Of a stretch of 64,000 bases of DNA, positions 11,660 to 25,100 are shown piece by piece (within the stretch, counting starts at the first letter, position 1; every line of letters begins with the position of its first letter). The DNA is from Cyclina sinensis (taxonomy: Eukaryota; Mollusca; Bivalvia; Venerida; Veneridae). The notes under the pieces are model-generated. The model made no database searches. It was not told the origin of the DNA and saw nothing but the letters and a program-made list of their open reading frames with translations. The stretch spans positions 10,354,630 to 10,418,629 of the forward strand of contig JAAONU010000004.1 of assembly GCA_012932295.1 (NCBI GenBank), written 5' to 3'. The position numbers and the translations under genes are program-made.

Positions 11660-14600
11660 CAATATTTTAAAGATCCCGTAGTTTTAAACATATTGCTATA
11701 AAGACATCTTTTAATGTTAAATACGTATGAGAAAGCGTGGAAACGTTAATTTTTTCACATCAATCTTAACTTAATAATCACGTCTCCTTTAGCTGACCTG
11801 GGATCGAACCCCTTCCATAAGTATTTACTGCCTATCAAAACCTCGACAATATCAATTAGAAAGCTGTGTCGGATATGAGCAGCAAAAAGAAGCTTTCACT
11901 AAATGTTGTCAGTGTCCTGCACATAAAAAGAACAGCATATTCAAGTTTGAACAGATATATTATACGAAAATTTAGAGAGTCTCAAATCTGTGCTAATCAG
12001 TTCTGTTCTGTTCCTAACAGAACTGCTAAAGTAGGCAACCTCACGAACCTTCACGCCATCTAACTTCGCAAGTATGTAATTAAAACATCGTTTGCGGGAC
12101 TGATATACTGACAAAGTAACTAATAACCGTATAATACATTCGTTGCCTGAAATGACACATTATTTACCATTTCCTTTTAAAAATTCATGCAGACGCACCC
12201 TGTTTTGGAACACAAGCGTTCCCTTGACATAGTTAAATCATGCCAAGTTGGCTGATTAATCCAGGATCGTAATACACTGGGGATTTTAAGCTTATGAATT
12301 GATAATAAGTTAATATGGATTATCAGTGTAGATATCAGTATTCAATGTTGTGTTCTTGTATCTAAACTATTTATTGGACTGATCAAGCCTTTGTTTAATC
12401 ACTGACTTTTCACGCGCGGGTCAGAGCGTTATTACCAATTCTGTGATATCAGACTGACTCTTCAGTCTGAAGATATGTAAGGTATTGCGCGCTGCATGAC
12501 AATGAATACATGGCTGTATCATTAGGCTAACTGTATATCTGACTTCGGGTTGTTCTTTTTGCACTATTTTGCACTCTTTTTGCACTAAGCAAATGAACAA
12601 CCGTAGTACTACTGACTGCAAAGAAATTTCATCTGCAATTTCAGAAGGCTGTTCCATGTAATTGTAATTGATGCACAATGTATTACTGATCCCTTGATAT
12701 TTTTTAATATGATTTGTTGATCTACTTTTATATACTAAGAATTTGAAAAAAATGTTCTGATTTTTGGGGTACTATTGTTATTTTAAACCGAAAACACATT
12801 ATTAATTATTTTTTCATCTAGTCTGTATGAGTAAAATATTGTAGCCAATAAACAAACCAATTTTATTTTATTTTACGCGGTTGTTTTCTTCATTACTGGA
12901 ATGTGCAAACCACTTTTTAATGCAAATGCTTGGAAAAAAATGTCGACACCTTATCTACCAATAAATGTCTAAGACAAATGTCACTAAAAGTATAAATTCA
13001 GTTTTTTACTTTCAACGACAATGTTATGGCGAATTTACCAGTCGTTTGTGACAAAATATTGTTTTACATTATGTTTAGCTGAGAACGTTCTCCGTATGCA
13101 TTTCCTTATCTTCTTTATTTTATTCTTTCTTGAAATTTTGTCCATATGCTTCAGTCTTTTCTCCCCTCCCCCCCCCCCTCCCCACGAAACAAGTCTCAAT
13201 ATCTACTATTCGTTGAATGTACTTTTTTACTTTTAAACTGAAAACCATTTTTTTGTCACTTCCAAAAAGTTTTTAAGACACCCTGTCTGTATTCTAAAAC
13301 TAAATGTTCCCCCCTTAAAATCAGACCCAATTTTGAAATGATTTTCTGAAAAAAAATAGTTATAGAGCAGTCTTGTTTTGTGATGATCCTATTTGTTGCC
13401 TTTCAGTACTCTATTACAAATACATGTATACAGATATATCTTTGTTGTTGCAATATCATAATTTTCCATGTTTCATTGAAAATAGTAGTGTGCTGATTAA
13501 TCATATACCGGTAGTCAAGGAATCATGATTAAATATGTCATGACTTGATTAATCCTAAAGTCAAAGAATCTACTGCTGTGAAGGCTTTTAAATCTGCATT
13601 CTAGAGTCGATGTGTGTTGTGTTTGATCCCGTAGAGATATTGTATACCGTATGTGTCGTATTAATGTTCTGCTAAAATATTTTGCTAAAAACATTTTGCA
13701 CCGGTCAGGTGTTCTGCTGAGTTGAACTGCAGAGTGGTATTTTGTATGTTGTCGAGGCTTGTTTTATTTTGTTGCTCTAAGGGCAGTGGTGTGTCATGCT
13801 GAACTAGTTCTGCAATAATTTTTGATAGTTTGATGATAGTTTATTTCCACATATGGTCCATGAGGCAGTACATATACAAACACAATTTATATTTTTGTAT
13901 TGTTAGGTGATAAGATGTCTTTTGTTGTCCCATCGTTTCTAAGTTTGAAAGGTCTTTGCTCTTCAGCCTTGTGTTTAAAGCTACTGTATGATAAAATGTG
14001 TTCTGCTAAAACAGGGTTTGTTCTTTTTCCTGGGATCAGCTGTGACCTCTTTATCTGTATTTTTACCGTCTGTTGGGTCTGCTAAAAAGGTGGATTAACT
14101 CTTAAGTCTTAAGGTATCCTCTCTTGAAGAGTTTTGCAATTTAACGTGTTCTATATCCATTTGGGGATTATTTTATGTGTGTGTTTGCTGTGTTTTGTTG
14201 TATTGTGTTGAAGTTTATTATGTTTTGTTGTGATCTGCAAAATATACTTATGTTCTCAATCCTGTGGCTGTTTTGTTTATGTTGCATTTCCTTCTAAGGT
14301 CAAACAGCACCTTATACGAATAATCCTGCCTTTGTATTTTGCGTGGATTTAAAGAATTAAATACTTTTCGGATTAGTTTTTTAGTATTAGTTTCCGTAAC
14401 ATATATAATTACTATTAAGCTTAAATGAGGGTGACTGTTAACAAATGAAGAAAAATAAAATAAAAGAAATTTCAAGCGATTTCATCACTTCTGGCAGTTT
14501 TTATGGAATGATCAATTCTCATAGATGCAAATTGTTGCATATTGTTCTATACATCACAAAGCCAAAACATCATCTCAACAAACAGTTCACCTAAATTTCT

Positions 14601-17600
14601 GGCTAAACCGTCGTTTCATAAAAAGAGTTTAGAATGTGAATATGCAGATTTTGCATTTTTTTTTTAATTTAAAAAGTTTATAGGTAAAACTGGATTTATG
14701 ACTGCGGTTACTATTTGGTGGATAGGCTATAAACAAATTGCATTGTCATAATTCCTTAGACATGCTAATTTCTTTTAAACATTTGCGACGTGAAATGGTA
14801 TTCCCGTGCACTTAAATCAGCAGATTAAATTGAAAACCTGTTTAATTAAATCTGACCTCGTGAAATTTTATTGAATATAGATCTTATCAAAGAATGCTGT
14901 TGTGCATTATTCATGCAAACAGCTCCAGGCAATAAAAATGTAAAAGTCTAAAGGTTTCCATTTTTCTTTGACAATTGTTAATGTGTATGAAGTGTGATCT
15001 AGCGTTAAATCCGTCTGTCTGTTGTCTGCATGCACTGTTTTAAAGAGACATTTAATATTTAAAAAAAATGTCAGTTCAACAAACGATCGGTTGTTTGGCT
15101 AAATGAAAGAACGAGCGAAGAAAGAATGAGAGAAAGATAGATAGAGAGAATATAAAACAAAAGAGGAGAGGAAGTAAGAAAGAAAAAATGCTTCTTCCAG
15201 CCTCGACTAAACTGTGCTCGACTTTCCAATGACAAAAATATAGTACAGTATTTTCTAAGAAGTTAACTCAATAGTGACTTTATAACCAGAGCCTCAATTA
15301 AGGCCCTGTTAAATAATAATAATAATAATAAATAAGGCCAATTAATAACTCAAAATGTTCTAATGTTCTTTGTTTACAACGACATTTGTCTTTGACAGTT
15401 AATATATGATCAAAACTTAAATGAACATAAAAAAATAGAAGATTTTTTTTCATTTTGAACAAACAAATAAACTTACCGTTTATTCACATTCCTTAGGAAC
15501 ATTAGTCCCAAACATTCCGTAGTCGTGACGATTTACGACAGCTGAATTCAGTAGTTCGATACGTCTCCCCTTTTATCAACTGATAATTGTCCAATATATT
15601 TCTCCCTTTTTATCGACTGTTTATTGAATTAAAGTTCCAAACGGGGTTATATACGTGTCATTCACACAAAGAAATAGTTTTTCAATTCATTGACATTTTC
15701 TGTCCTTTTTTTCTTAGAGGTAACATTACGTTCGTACCATTCAAGTTCGGCTTAACGTTTCATGTCTGTCATTAAATAAAAAAAATGTATAAAATTTAAT
15801 TTTAACATATGAATTAACATAAAAGACTTGAAATATTACAATTTCAATACGTTACGCGATTTGCACTTAGTTCAATAAACTTCATTAAACCCGAAAGAAA
15901 CTCACTGTAACGATTTCTTCTTTATTTTTGTCACAAAAGAGTGCAAAAACACCCTTTTCTGCCCTCTTTTTATTCCTTTCCTCCCATAAAAGACGAATAA
16001 GATCAGGTGTTAGAAATTCGCGTTAATCCTGTCCTTTTAATGTCCCCTCACCTTGGGTCTGTTAACGTTATTCACAAGACAGTGTATCCAACCTCTTTAC
16101 AAAATACAAAATCTAGTATATTACATCGACTTTTCTTTACCACTTTGAAACCATTCGATTAAACCTTGTACTATTATCGTCTGCTTTTGAATTTACTGCA
16201 GTCTTCTTTCAACGAAGTTTGTCAATTTTCAGTTCGGTTATTACTTATAGAAGCGATCCCTTCCATGACTTAAAATCGATTTAAACTGCGGTTAATTCTT
16301 TTATTATTGTTACTGTCTAGTGAAATGGCATACAGGCGAATATTTAAACATTCAAACATATTCAGTGCAAGTGTCAATCCATTTTAAAAATATTACAGGA
16401 TTTTTTTCTCGTATATCTGTCAAGTGTATTATGTTTTCATCACAAAACAAATAATTGTCGCTTTTGTCTGAATTACCACTTAGGAAATTTCATCTACATT
16501 CAATTGTATTTATGTCTTCAAAGTGTTGAAAACACTACGTCAATATTTAAAGTAGTCCGATTCTTGTATTTTGTTCTGTAATAAATAGATTCAAAATAAA
16601 ACTTAAATAGCACAAAATGTTTTCGTCTGCACCTGTCTGTCTTTTATTCTTTTTACAATAAGCGTCTGAATGAATGCGATCAGAGATTGCCAACTTTGCG
16701 ACAGAAGCACAGCTTTGGCCCAATTTCTCGGTTGGATTGAAAGAATAAGGAATTTAATACCACTTACGTAACATTTAAATCCTAGTTCTTTAATCTTTAA
16801 TTCCGTGAAATCAAAAAATCATTTACGTGCATTTAAATGTTGTGTTATAAATCAAACACATCCAGTTCGCTGATTTTTCTATAGATTTTAATATTCAAAA
16901 TTTGTCTCGATTTATGGGTTTAAACTTCTTAGCCGGCCTTTATCTGTCAGTTTGCTATAAAACATTAAAAATTTACGATCATTTCCCTCTTGAAATTTCA
17001 TGGTGCCCATAATTACAAACCGGTAGGCGCGCTCGGTGTAAAGCGAATAAATAGCTAAAGTAAATAATCGAATAAATATTTGTGCTGGTTATGTCAATAT
17101 AAAGGTAACAATAGTGGAACTGACCCGAGCAGAAAGGACTAAAACGGGTGATCGAATGCGATCAATCCCGCCCTGGGTGTGATAGGATTATTGTTCCAAA
17201 AGTAATTAAAAATTGTAGTTACAATGTTTCAAAGCCTTAATTGCTTTATTAACATAGAATTCCACCGAATCAAATTACTGTAAAATACCGAATTTGCTGA
17301 TAAATCCGTAGACATTGATCTATGTGCCTGATAAGTAATATTTAAACGGGAAGCCTTGAAATAAATCAACTGTATAAAATGTAAAATGAAGAATTTAGAA
17401 AAGAAAAACAGAGTGGAAGGGTAATCAGATGTACAACTGATTATTATTATTATCATTATTATTATTACTCTGAATCACAATAAAACATAGAAATATTCAT
17501 GTGAAAAAAAACATGCATAGTTTTACTAGTTTTCAATATGATAATATGCTTTAGTGTAAAAGAAAGTTTCATTTTATTTTCATGAGAGGGCTGGCGCGAA

Positions 17601-18185
17601 ATTACGTATCTTGTAAATGTTCGATCTTTCTAGAGTAGCTCAAAAGCTTATCTTAATTTTTAAAGCAGAAGTCATTTCATTTGTGGATAAAAACAAGTTT
17701 AGAATTTGAAACATTCATGGCAGTAGTTATTAATTTGTTTATCAGACATTACAAAGCATTCAAGTATGTATATTTAAAATCTGATTAAGTTATATCGGAT
17801 TCTATGGTGGCTGAACTTTGACACTTAATATCGGCACGTCGGCGCTTTCGCAGAAGTGAAATGACGCCGAATGGTGCATTTTCATTTCGTTGCAAGTTTG
17901 TTTTGTTTTTCGCCAGTGACGTCGCGTTTTAATTACGCATTTTCACATTTAATTTCCTACGTCTAGCCGTACCGTTCCGTTCCTCAGTAGAAACCGTTGT
18001 GTGTTTAAAATTACAAAGACGTTATCACGACGAGACAGCGGAACAACACTTATCTCTTTGACGTTTGTGAAAAATCCACCGCCATAATTATGATTCACTT
18101 TTATTCAGAGGAAACTCACTCTCAAATTTATAAAATCTTGTGGAATTAAATGACAACGCCATATTCTTTATTCCCAATTCAACAT
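11660..18185. other. Long gene-free stretch
   Basis: About 6.5 kb with no coding-like frame longer than about 85 codons. It contains a C tract near 13165-13185, an (AAT)n run near 15315-15335 and a purine-rich (GAAA)n stretch near 15105-15190. Parts may be introns of a gene lying outside the window, but I see no exon signature. Confidence 0.5.
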
Positions 18186-18188
18186 TTA

Positions 18189-18313
18189 CTTGTGTTGATT
18201 TTTTGGTTTTGTTTTGAAAACATTATTAAAGTTTTATCAGTGGTCCTCAAACATGTACTTGTGTTGATTTTTTTTCTGTTTTGATAACATTATTAAAGTT
18301 TTATCAGTGGTCC
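18189..18313. repeat. 66-bp tandem duplication
   Basis: The block beginning 'acttgtgttgattttttgg' and ending 'ttttatcagtggtcc' occurs twice in direct tandem with few differences. Confidence 0.75.
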
Positions 18314-19189
18314 AAGCGACCCTTATTAAGAAAATGAATAAAAATATTGAAGACAATGTCAAGAAAAACAACAAAAAGAAATAAACGAAGAAAGATTAAA
18401 GAAATATATAAAGAATTAAGAAAGAAAGAAAAAAGAAACGAATGAATGAATGATGTGTATCCTTTAAAAAACTAACATAACCAGTCTTTTTGCTTAAATA
18501 TATGCATTCCTCAATAAATGCAGTCGCTTTTTAAAGTAGAATGACGGACGGAAAAAAAGACAGACAAATTTATTTTATTTAGGCTTGAGAGTCTGTTGTG
18601 ACATCACAAGTACAGAATGCAAAACTTAGGACGAGCAGTGGTTCATATCATGACAAGAGTAATTGATACAATATAATTAGCAGAATATTTGATATTTGAC
18701 ATCAATAACATTCAGTATAATAATTATTAAATTGAAACCCTTTACCTGGGTCATATTCAAAATTGTGTACAAAAATAAATCTTTATAACCAATTACATAA
18801 TGACACGAGGAATTCATGCCAATGATTCGCGAAATGTGATTCTGTCTAATTTCTGCCAGTTTGGTCTATTTTTGTCCAGACGTAAGCGAACGGGTTCTTA
18901 CCTTCGTGTACTGATCAGTTATGGAGGTCTGTTTTTTTTTAAAGACTGGAAAGAATTGTTGCGTTATTTATATTTGGAAATTAAAGTCAGTAAATATCGA
19001 GATTTTTTTTAATCTCATTTTAGGCTATTTAGACATGATGGATTTTTTTTTCGTTATTTAAACAATAAAACTCTGACATGTGTTGTATATATCTTACTAC
19101 ATTGCATAGATACATTTTATCACACGAGTGTTTACAATGTCGTTTTATACAAGCCTTCAAATATATTTTGCAGTTACCGGAACACATAT

Positions 19190-19225
19190 ATGTAACCCCC
19201 CCCCCCACCCCCACGCCCCCGAAAA
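19190..19225. repeat. C-rich tract
   Basis: A run of cytosines interrupted by single A or ACG. With the G tract at 19464 it makes an inverted pair of homopolymers about 250 bp apart. Confidence 0.8.
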
Positions 19226-19463
19226 TACGAAGAAATCACGTAGGAAGAAGAGACTGGTTGGAAATAAACTGAATTAAGAGAAACGAAGGTACTAAATTGA
19301 GCTTCGCGATGGCATCTTATGTAAACTGAAATCCTTCGGACTTAACGAACTTTATTGTATTTTGAATTATTATTCACAGAGATGAATTAAGATAACATAA
19401 AAAATCCACCAAATCACTGCCATACCCGAAACGGCATAAGTTTTCGGTTAGTGTTCAAGTAAG

Positions 19464-19502
19464 TGGGTGGGGGGGGGGGGGGGGGTTTGGGGAAGGGGGG
19501 GA
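19464..19502. repeat. G-rich tract with G-quadruplex potential
   Basis: About 20 consecutive G residues followed by further G runs (GGGG, GGGGGG). Four or more G runs within 40 bp satisfy the simple quadruplex pattern. Length may be unreliable in an assembly. Confidence 0.8.
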
Positions 19503-19618
19503 AGGCATAGAAAATTTTAAGAAAGGGTTGCTAACTTACGTTGATCGCTGGTCGAATATAACCTATATTCTACAATTACTGGAAAACAAATGTTTTCAAC
19601 TTATATTAATCCTGCTTG

Positions 19619-19745
19619 ATGGTTTCTTCCCGGGTTAAGCGAGTAACCTCACCAATAGTGCAGAATGTTCCAACGTCACTGGAGCTTCTAACCCGGGTGG
19701 AATTCGAACGCTCCATCCTTGTACCATTGCTCTAACGCTTAAAAG
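19619..19745 (-). repeat. tRNA-like repeat, minus strand
   Basis: On the minus strand a tRNA-like A-box region ('agcaatggtacaaggatgg') and a B box ('cgttcgaattccacccggg' type) lie about 30 bp apart. It is too degenerate to fold as a functional tRNA. Confidence 0.45.
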
Positions 19746-20597
19746 CCACTTTGGTCTTGAAGAACTTAATAGCACAATATATTGCTTTTTACTGTGTTCG
19801 TCTAAATTCATGTATAATTGGTAACTAAGTTTTTGTACTTGTTTTTCCTTCTGGTAAACGGAAAATGTGAAAATGGAATAATTTTTTTTACTTATTTACT
19901 TAAAAGATGTGAATAATAATCAAGATTATCCTCAGTCTAATTTCATGAATAAAAGTTTGATTGTTCCCAAGCTTTTGACCGTTCATTCACCGAGATAGCA
20001 TCATAAGTATGTAAAGTACTAAGTACGAATTGATTTCAATTGGTAGGACGGACGGAAGCCATTAAATTGGAGTTTTTCTTTTGTCTGTAAATGGAATATT
20101 TGCGTCGGTGGGAAAAATATCAATAGACAAATATTTACAAATGTTTCAGATATTCCAGATAACACGTCGGCATTGTCTGCAGCAACAAAAAATGTCCCAA
20201 ATAATCTATATATCCCATTACAAACTTTTTCATTGTCACTCAGGACTAAAACTTGAGTTACCTGATATTTTTTTTTAATGAATGTTCGCTTTGAGATCAG
20301 TTAGTTTAAAAATGAGTATCCCTTAATAAGTGTTTATATTTTAGTCCTGGAATACAGAAATTCACGAGAATTTGATGAAACCAGCAATGATAAAAAACAC
20401 CAGATTCTATTCATGAGGTTGACGCATTTTATTTTTTCGTTTTAGTGATGATACTTATTGAGACCGACTTCAGTTCAGTAATTTTACTTGTTAAAACTTT
20501 ATATGTGGCTTTTAATAATAAAGTTAGTTATAAAATAAACCTCAGAAAGCAAAGGGTTGAAGGTTACTTTAAAACTTTGAAGACATTTGGGACTGTG

Positions 20598-20955
20598 GAT
20601 CAGAAGTCTAGTGGTAGCGTGTCGGCCTTGTAATCCATGGGATGCGAGTTCTATCGCCCGCATTTTGCATTTTCTTGACTATTTATAATTGTCTTTCGGG
20701 TGACAGATTTAATAACCCAGGGGTCCCGAGAGCGACCCCCCGCTCCTCCGCTAACATTACTGATTTCTTTCGGATGAGACGTTAAACCGAGGTCCCATGT
20801 ATCAGTGCTGTACACTGAGCATGCTAAAGAACCAAGGGTGTCTCTGGAGTGGGATGCTTTCTGTATCTTGCACTATCCCCCACAACATAAAATAACTAAT
20901 CTCTTCAGGGGGGCGTCGGTCATACGGGTAACCGGTACCGACGATAAATAAACTC
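20598..20955 (+). repeat. tRNA-headed SINE (first family)
   Basis: The head 'tctagtggtagcgtgtcggc' and 'gatgcgagttctatcgcccg' is tRNA-like. The body includes 'tttcggatgagacgttaaac', 'gggatgctttctgtatcttg' and the 3' end 'ggtaccgacgataaataaac'. The head appears joined to a second internal start at about 20717, suggesting a nested or chimeric copy. Confidence 0.75.
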
Positions 20956-20974
20956 AAATAGATAGATATAGACA

Positions 20975-21125
20975 CATTTTATTGAGACCCCATGTATAAG
21001 TACTATACGCTGAGCATGGAAAAGAACCAGTGGCGTCTCTTTTTTAACTGAATCCTTTTTGTATCTTGCACCATCCCCCACAACCTAAAGAAACTCTGAC
21101 AGGGTCGTTGGTCATAAGGGCAGTT
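20975..21125 (+). repeat. Truncated second copy of the same SINE
   Basis: The body repeats directly after the first copy: 'gaccccatgtataagtacta', 'tgtatcttgcaccatccccc' and 'gtcgttggtcataagggcag'. The head is missing. Confidence 0.65.
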
Positions 21126-21933
21126 GTTTCTGTTCCGGATGAGGAAAAAAATGTTTCTACTTTATTCTGTTTTTGAATTTGAACATTAGAAAATCTACGA
21201 AAATGACTATTTACAATCTTTTTGTTAGCCAGAGTTCTCTGTTATTCCTACAAGGGTATAGTTATGTGAAAAAGGAATGTAATATCAAAACCATATCCCC
21301 AAATTCTATGCAACTGGAAGATCTTGTATTTTATACAGACTAAAAAAGGTCTTATTTTAGACGTCCCTACTTGACATGCGAAGTGAGACATGGGACTTCG
21401 TTACGAATGCCGGCCTTGAAAGTATTGGAAGGGATATAACTCTAAATATCAGTGCATCATGATTATGGCTTTCCGAGTTACCTTTCTTGTTTTGAAAGCA
21501 GTAGCTGCAGTGGACTTTTTAAACAAGCTAGTCACCGGTCCGCTTAGAACTTCATTTGGGTGAAGAAGGCACTGGGGTGAAAAGCTGTGTGGCTCCGTTC
21601 TTTTATTTATCAGACATGTCATTAAAAATCTAAACTGACAAGAAGTAACCAAGAAAACGAAAAATGGAAGAAAAACAGTCCAAATAGTAGAATTTCTACA
21701 TTGATATTTATCTAGTTTCAAAATATACTGTAATCATATATTAGCAGTGTTCTGTACAGGTATATCTTAGGCAATGTATAATAACTGCTTACCATGATTT
21801 CATTTTATGGAACAGAACTGAACCAATAAGGGTTTTTTAAACAAAGATTTTTAATTACAACAACAAAAACACAATAAGAACGCCGTTTATCGGAATAAAT
21901 CTGATTTAAACGAACATAATTTTCAGTAATATC

Positions 21934-21939
21934 TTTATT
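21934..21939 (-). terminator. Polyadenylation signal AATAAA of the 211-aa gene
   Basis: AATAAA on the minus strand lies 40 nt after the stop codon at 21979. It gives a short and plausible 3' UTR. Confidence 0.55.
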
Positions 21940-21978
21940 ATGACATTGTATTAACAACTGTGTAAAATCGGAGAGAAA

Positions 21979-22186
21979 TCAGTCAACTTTTGGCCTCCGT
22001 TTCTGTTTGCTTCTTGAGGCTATTTTGGCGTCAATTAATTGTTTTTCACGCTCTAGTTGTCGAAGATATGCCGCCATTCCACGACTTATAATATCTGCTT
22101 CTCGCATTAACGCCGCCTCGGATTTGCGCATGCGTTCTTTCTCTTTCTTCAACGCAGCTTTCTCCATTTGGCTTTGCCTTCGAAAC
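21979..22186 (-). CDS. Unknown 211-aa gene, exon 4 (last)
   Basis: The acceptor 'ttttgcag' precedes the exon, which starts with the third base of an Arg codon and ends at TGA. It encodes residues 144-211, a continuous charged helix with the run KKEKERMRK and a basic C-terminus KQKRRPK. Confidence 0.85.
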
Positions 22187-25100
22187 CTGCAAAACGCAAC
22201 GTCTGTTTTTATTGTTTATTTTCGCGCAAATCATTTTATGTAATAAAAATTACTGGTCAAGGCAGACACTAAAAAGTAATGTTTAGGTATGAACGCTTTA
22301 TTGTATAAACTACTTAATGTGAAATCTGTGTCGTTACTATAGAAACTTACTGCATACAGAAATGCCCTAAATAAGCAAGGATCTGGGTTCAGTAAATTTT
22401 ATAACTGGACAGTATAGACGCCCCATTTTTAACTAGATGTCGAAAAAACCCCACATTAAACTGAAATAAGTGAAATCAGTGGATAATATAACATAATATG
22501 GAAAATGTTGAATTAAAATTTTTTTGAGGCCCCTTTTGGGTAACCCCCTTTATTCTCCCCGTCATATGTTTATGTATGGGTCGGAGGACCATCCCATACT
22601 AACCTTACAATCATAAAAAGCAATCGTTGAGTTATAAAGCAAAAAAAAATTTTTTTCTAGCGGATATCATCCGACTCAATGCTTTGAGAATCAGAAATTG
22701 TGGACAAAAATTTAAATTAGAATATTTTGGAGTCAAAATCTTATACAGTACTGTGTTTGATACGTGTTGTTCATATAATCATACGAGTTTGTCAAAGCAC
22801 CTTAATGTTTCAAAATTTAGTCAGAATCTGTTTATTCAATTTTCTCATTTCAAGTTACCAAGGTGTTCTGAATTTTTCCTTTAGGCTCTCAGACACTGAA
22901 AAGAGTTCATTTAGAATAAATGGCTATCCAACCAAAAATGATACAACAAAAACTCTATATATAAGGACTAATATTAATGCATCAAGTTTACTTTTTGTGT
23001 TGTTAGACTTAGAAATTTTAAGTCACACCTTGGCATCGGGTAATTATTCATTCACTATCTTTCTTGCCCATTTAAGACTATACTGTATTTATATATATAT
23101 ACTTATAGTCGAAAGATATAATTTTTCATTCATATTCATGTAGAATACATGTAGCAAGGTATAATATGGCACTTCTACTCCCTTGCCTATCAAGATATCT
23201 TTTATGGCGGCGTGGTAGTGTCCGCTTAGTAATCGATGGTACCCGAGTTCAAACCCAGCCCGGATTCTTTGGAAAGTTTCCGGGTAACATTTTCATCCAA
23301 CCCACGAGTGCAGATGTATTGACACCCTTAGAAAGTCCCAAAGGCATTTAGTACTCCAAGAATTCCAGGACGGGTGTATTTAGTACATGTAGAGGTACAA
23401 TATGACACTTCCACTCCCTTGCCTATCAGCTAGCTTTTATGGCGGCGTGGTAGTGTCCGCTTAGTAATGGTACCCGAGTTCAAACCCAGCACGAGGCACG
23501 TGGATTTTTCCGGGCGACATACATACGCATGATTAGGGTCCATGTTCTGTAACTAGTACTTGCATATATTACCTTGCATCCTGAATACGTCTTTCAGTTG
23601 CATGTAGTATTTTCTCACGTGACAACTTTTTGGGCTCCCATAATTCCGTTTCTCTGTCTCTTAATGGCGTACTGTATCGGAATTCTTGTGGAGTGGCTCT
23701 TTTCCCGTAACAAATGTCATTGAAATACGTCGTCGTAAGCTGTCCGGTAAAAATCTTCTTCACTAAATAAAATGAAGTGTTCATGAGAAATCTTAAACCA
23801 GCTTAATTTGTTATGCTTAAAGAGCTGAACCGCTTTTATAGATCTAATATTTTTTTGTTGTTGTTCACCCTTTAGCCGTAGACGGTGAAAAAAGGCATAA
23901 AAATATCAGCCCGTAAAATCGGTTCACTTTCGGAGACATAGTGTCAAACATATTAGAAAAACAAAACGGATATAAGACGGGACTTGGCATAAAAAGATCA
24001 GAAACTCCTGACTCTTTGAAAATTGAAACCATTTCTTGAGGCAAGGTGACATTTCAGATATAGTGAAAAATACATTCTTCATTCAAGATTTAGTTAGGTG
24101 TGCCATGGTGGGTGACTTTCAACCAGTCACGATATCACTGAGAGCTTACTGACAGCTGCTTACAGATAATTGTTATTCTGCTTAATCTTTTTTTTACACA
24201 AAAGCTCCCTCGTTGTATTTACACCGCTTGCATCTTCCTAGGTCATTTATACTGTCTTTGGGGCAGGGGAGCATGTTCGAATTAAGGCCCCTAAAACAGA
24301 CATTGTGCTTTGAAGGTATTAAAGTTATGATAATGCTTTGTAAATGTAATTCTTTGTCAATTGTATGTAGGAAATGAGCAATATTTCTGAATTTGTCCAC
24401 GAAACTAAACATTTGGTAGCTTTGTATGTATTTGTGACTCTTCAAAAGGAAACAGAAAATGTAAACATTGACTGCAGCTGCAAAACTGCTGAGGGACTTT
24501 GACTTTATTTTATTTTGCGAAAAAAAAAAACATAACCTATGACAGACACTTCATTGAGAACTTTTGAAGTTTTCAATAATTGTACTGCAGATAGATATTT
24601 ACATTAACGAAATTTGGGAAATTTTGAATGTTGTGCATCTTCATGAAGATTGGCCATATTCATTTTTTTCCACTGTGACTTTGGGTGGGTGGGGGAAATA
24701 TAAATTACTATCAGATTTTATTATCAGGAGCAATGAACACAGACTGTTATTTTCTTAAATGTATTTTATACATGTATATCCTTCAATAATGCAGAGTGAC
24801 AGGTTTGTTGCTTGTGTAGAATGTTTCGAAATAATTAAAATTTTGCACTCGGACCTTAAAAATTGATATATTGTGTCCCCAGCCCTCATTTGTGGCTCAC
24901 GGTAGCAGCCATTGTTTACATCTCGCGTTCTCACAAGAACTCAATTGACATCATTTTCACACTTCCTGTGTGTATATGAGTGAGTTAACCAGTTCTTAGG
25001 ATTATTTTCTTATTGATATCCCTGTCACGAAGAACACTGTCAGTCGAAGAAGTGAAGCCTTGGTAAAATAATAAACAGAAAGAAAGAAAACTTTGCACGT

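Noticed and set aside
22046..22234. Alternative minus-strand frame over exon 4 of the 211-aa gene
   Set aside because: It reads through the acceptor in a different frame; the spliced frame gives matching phases over four exons.
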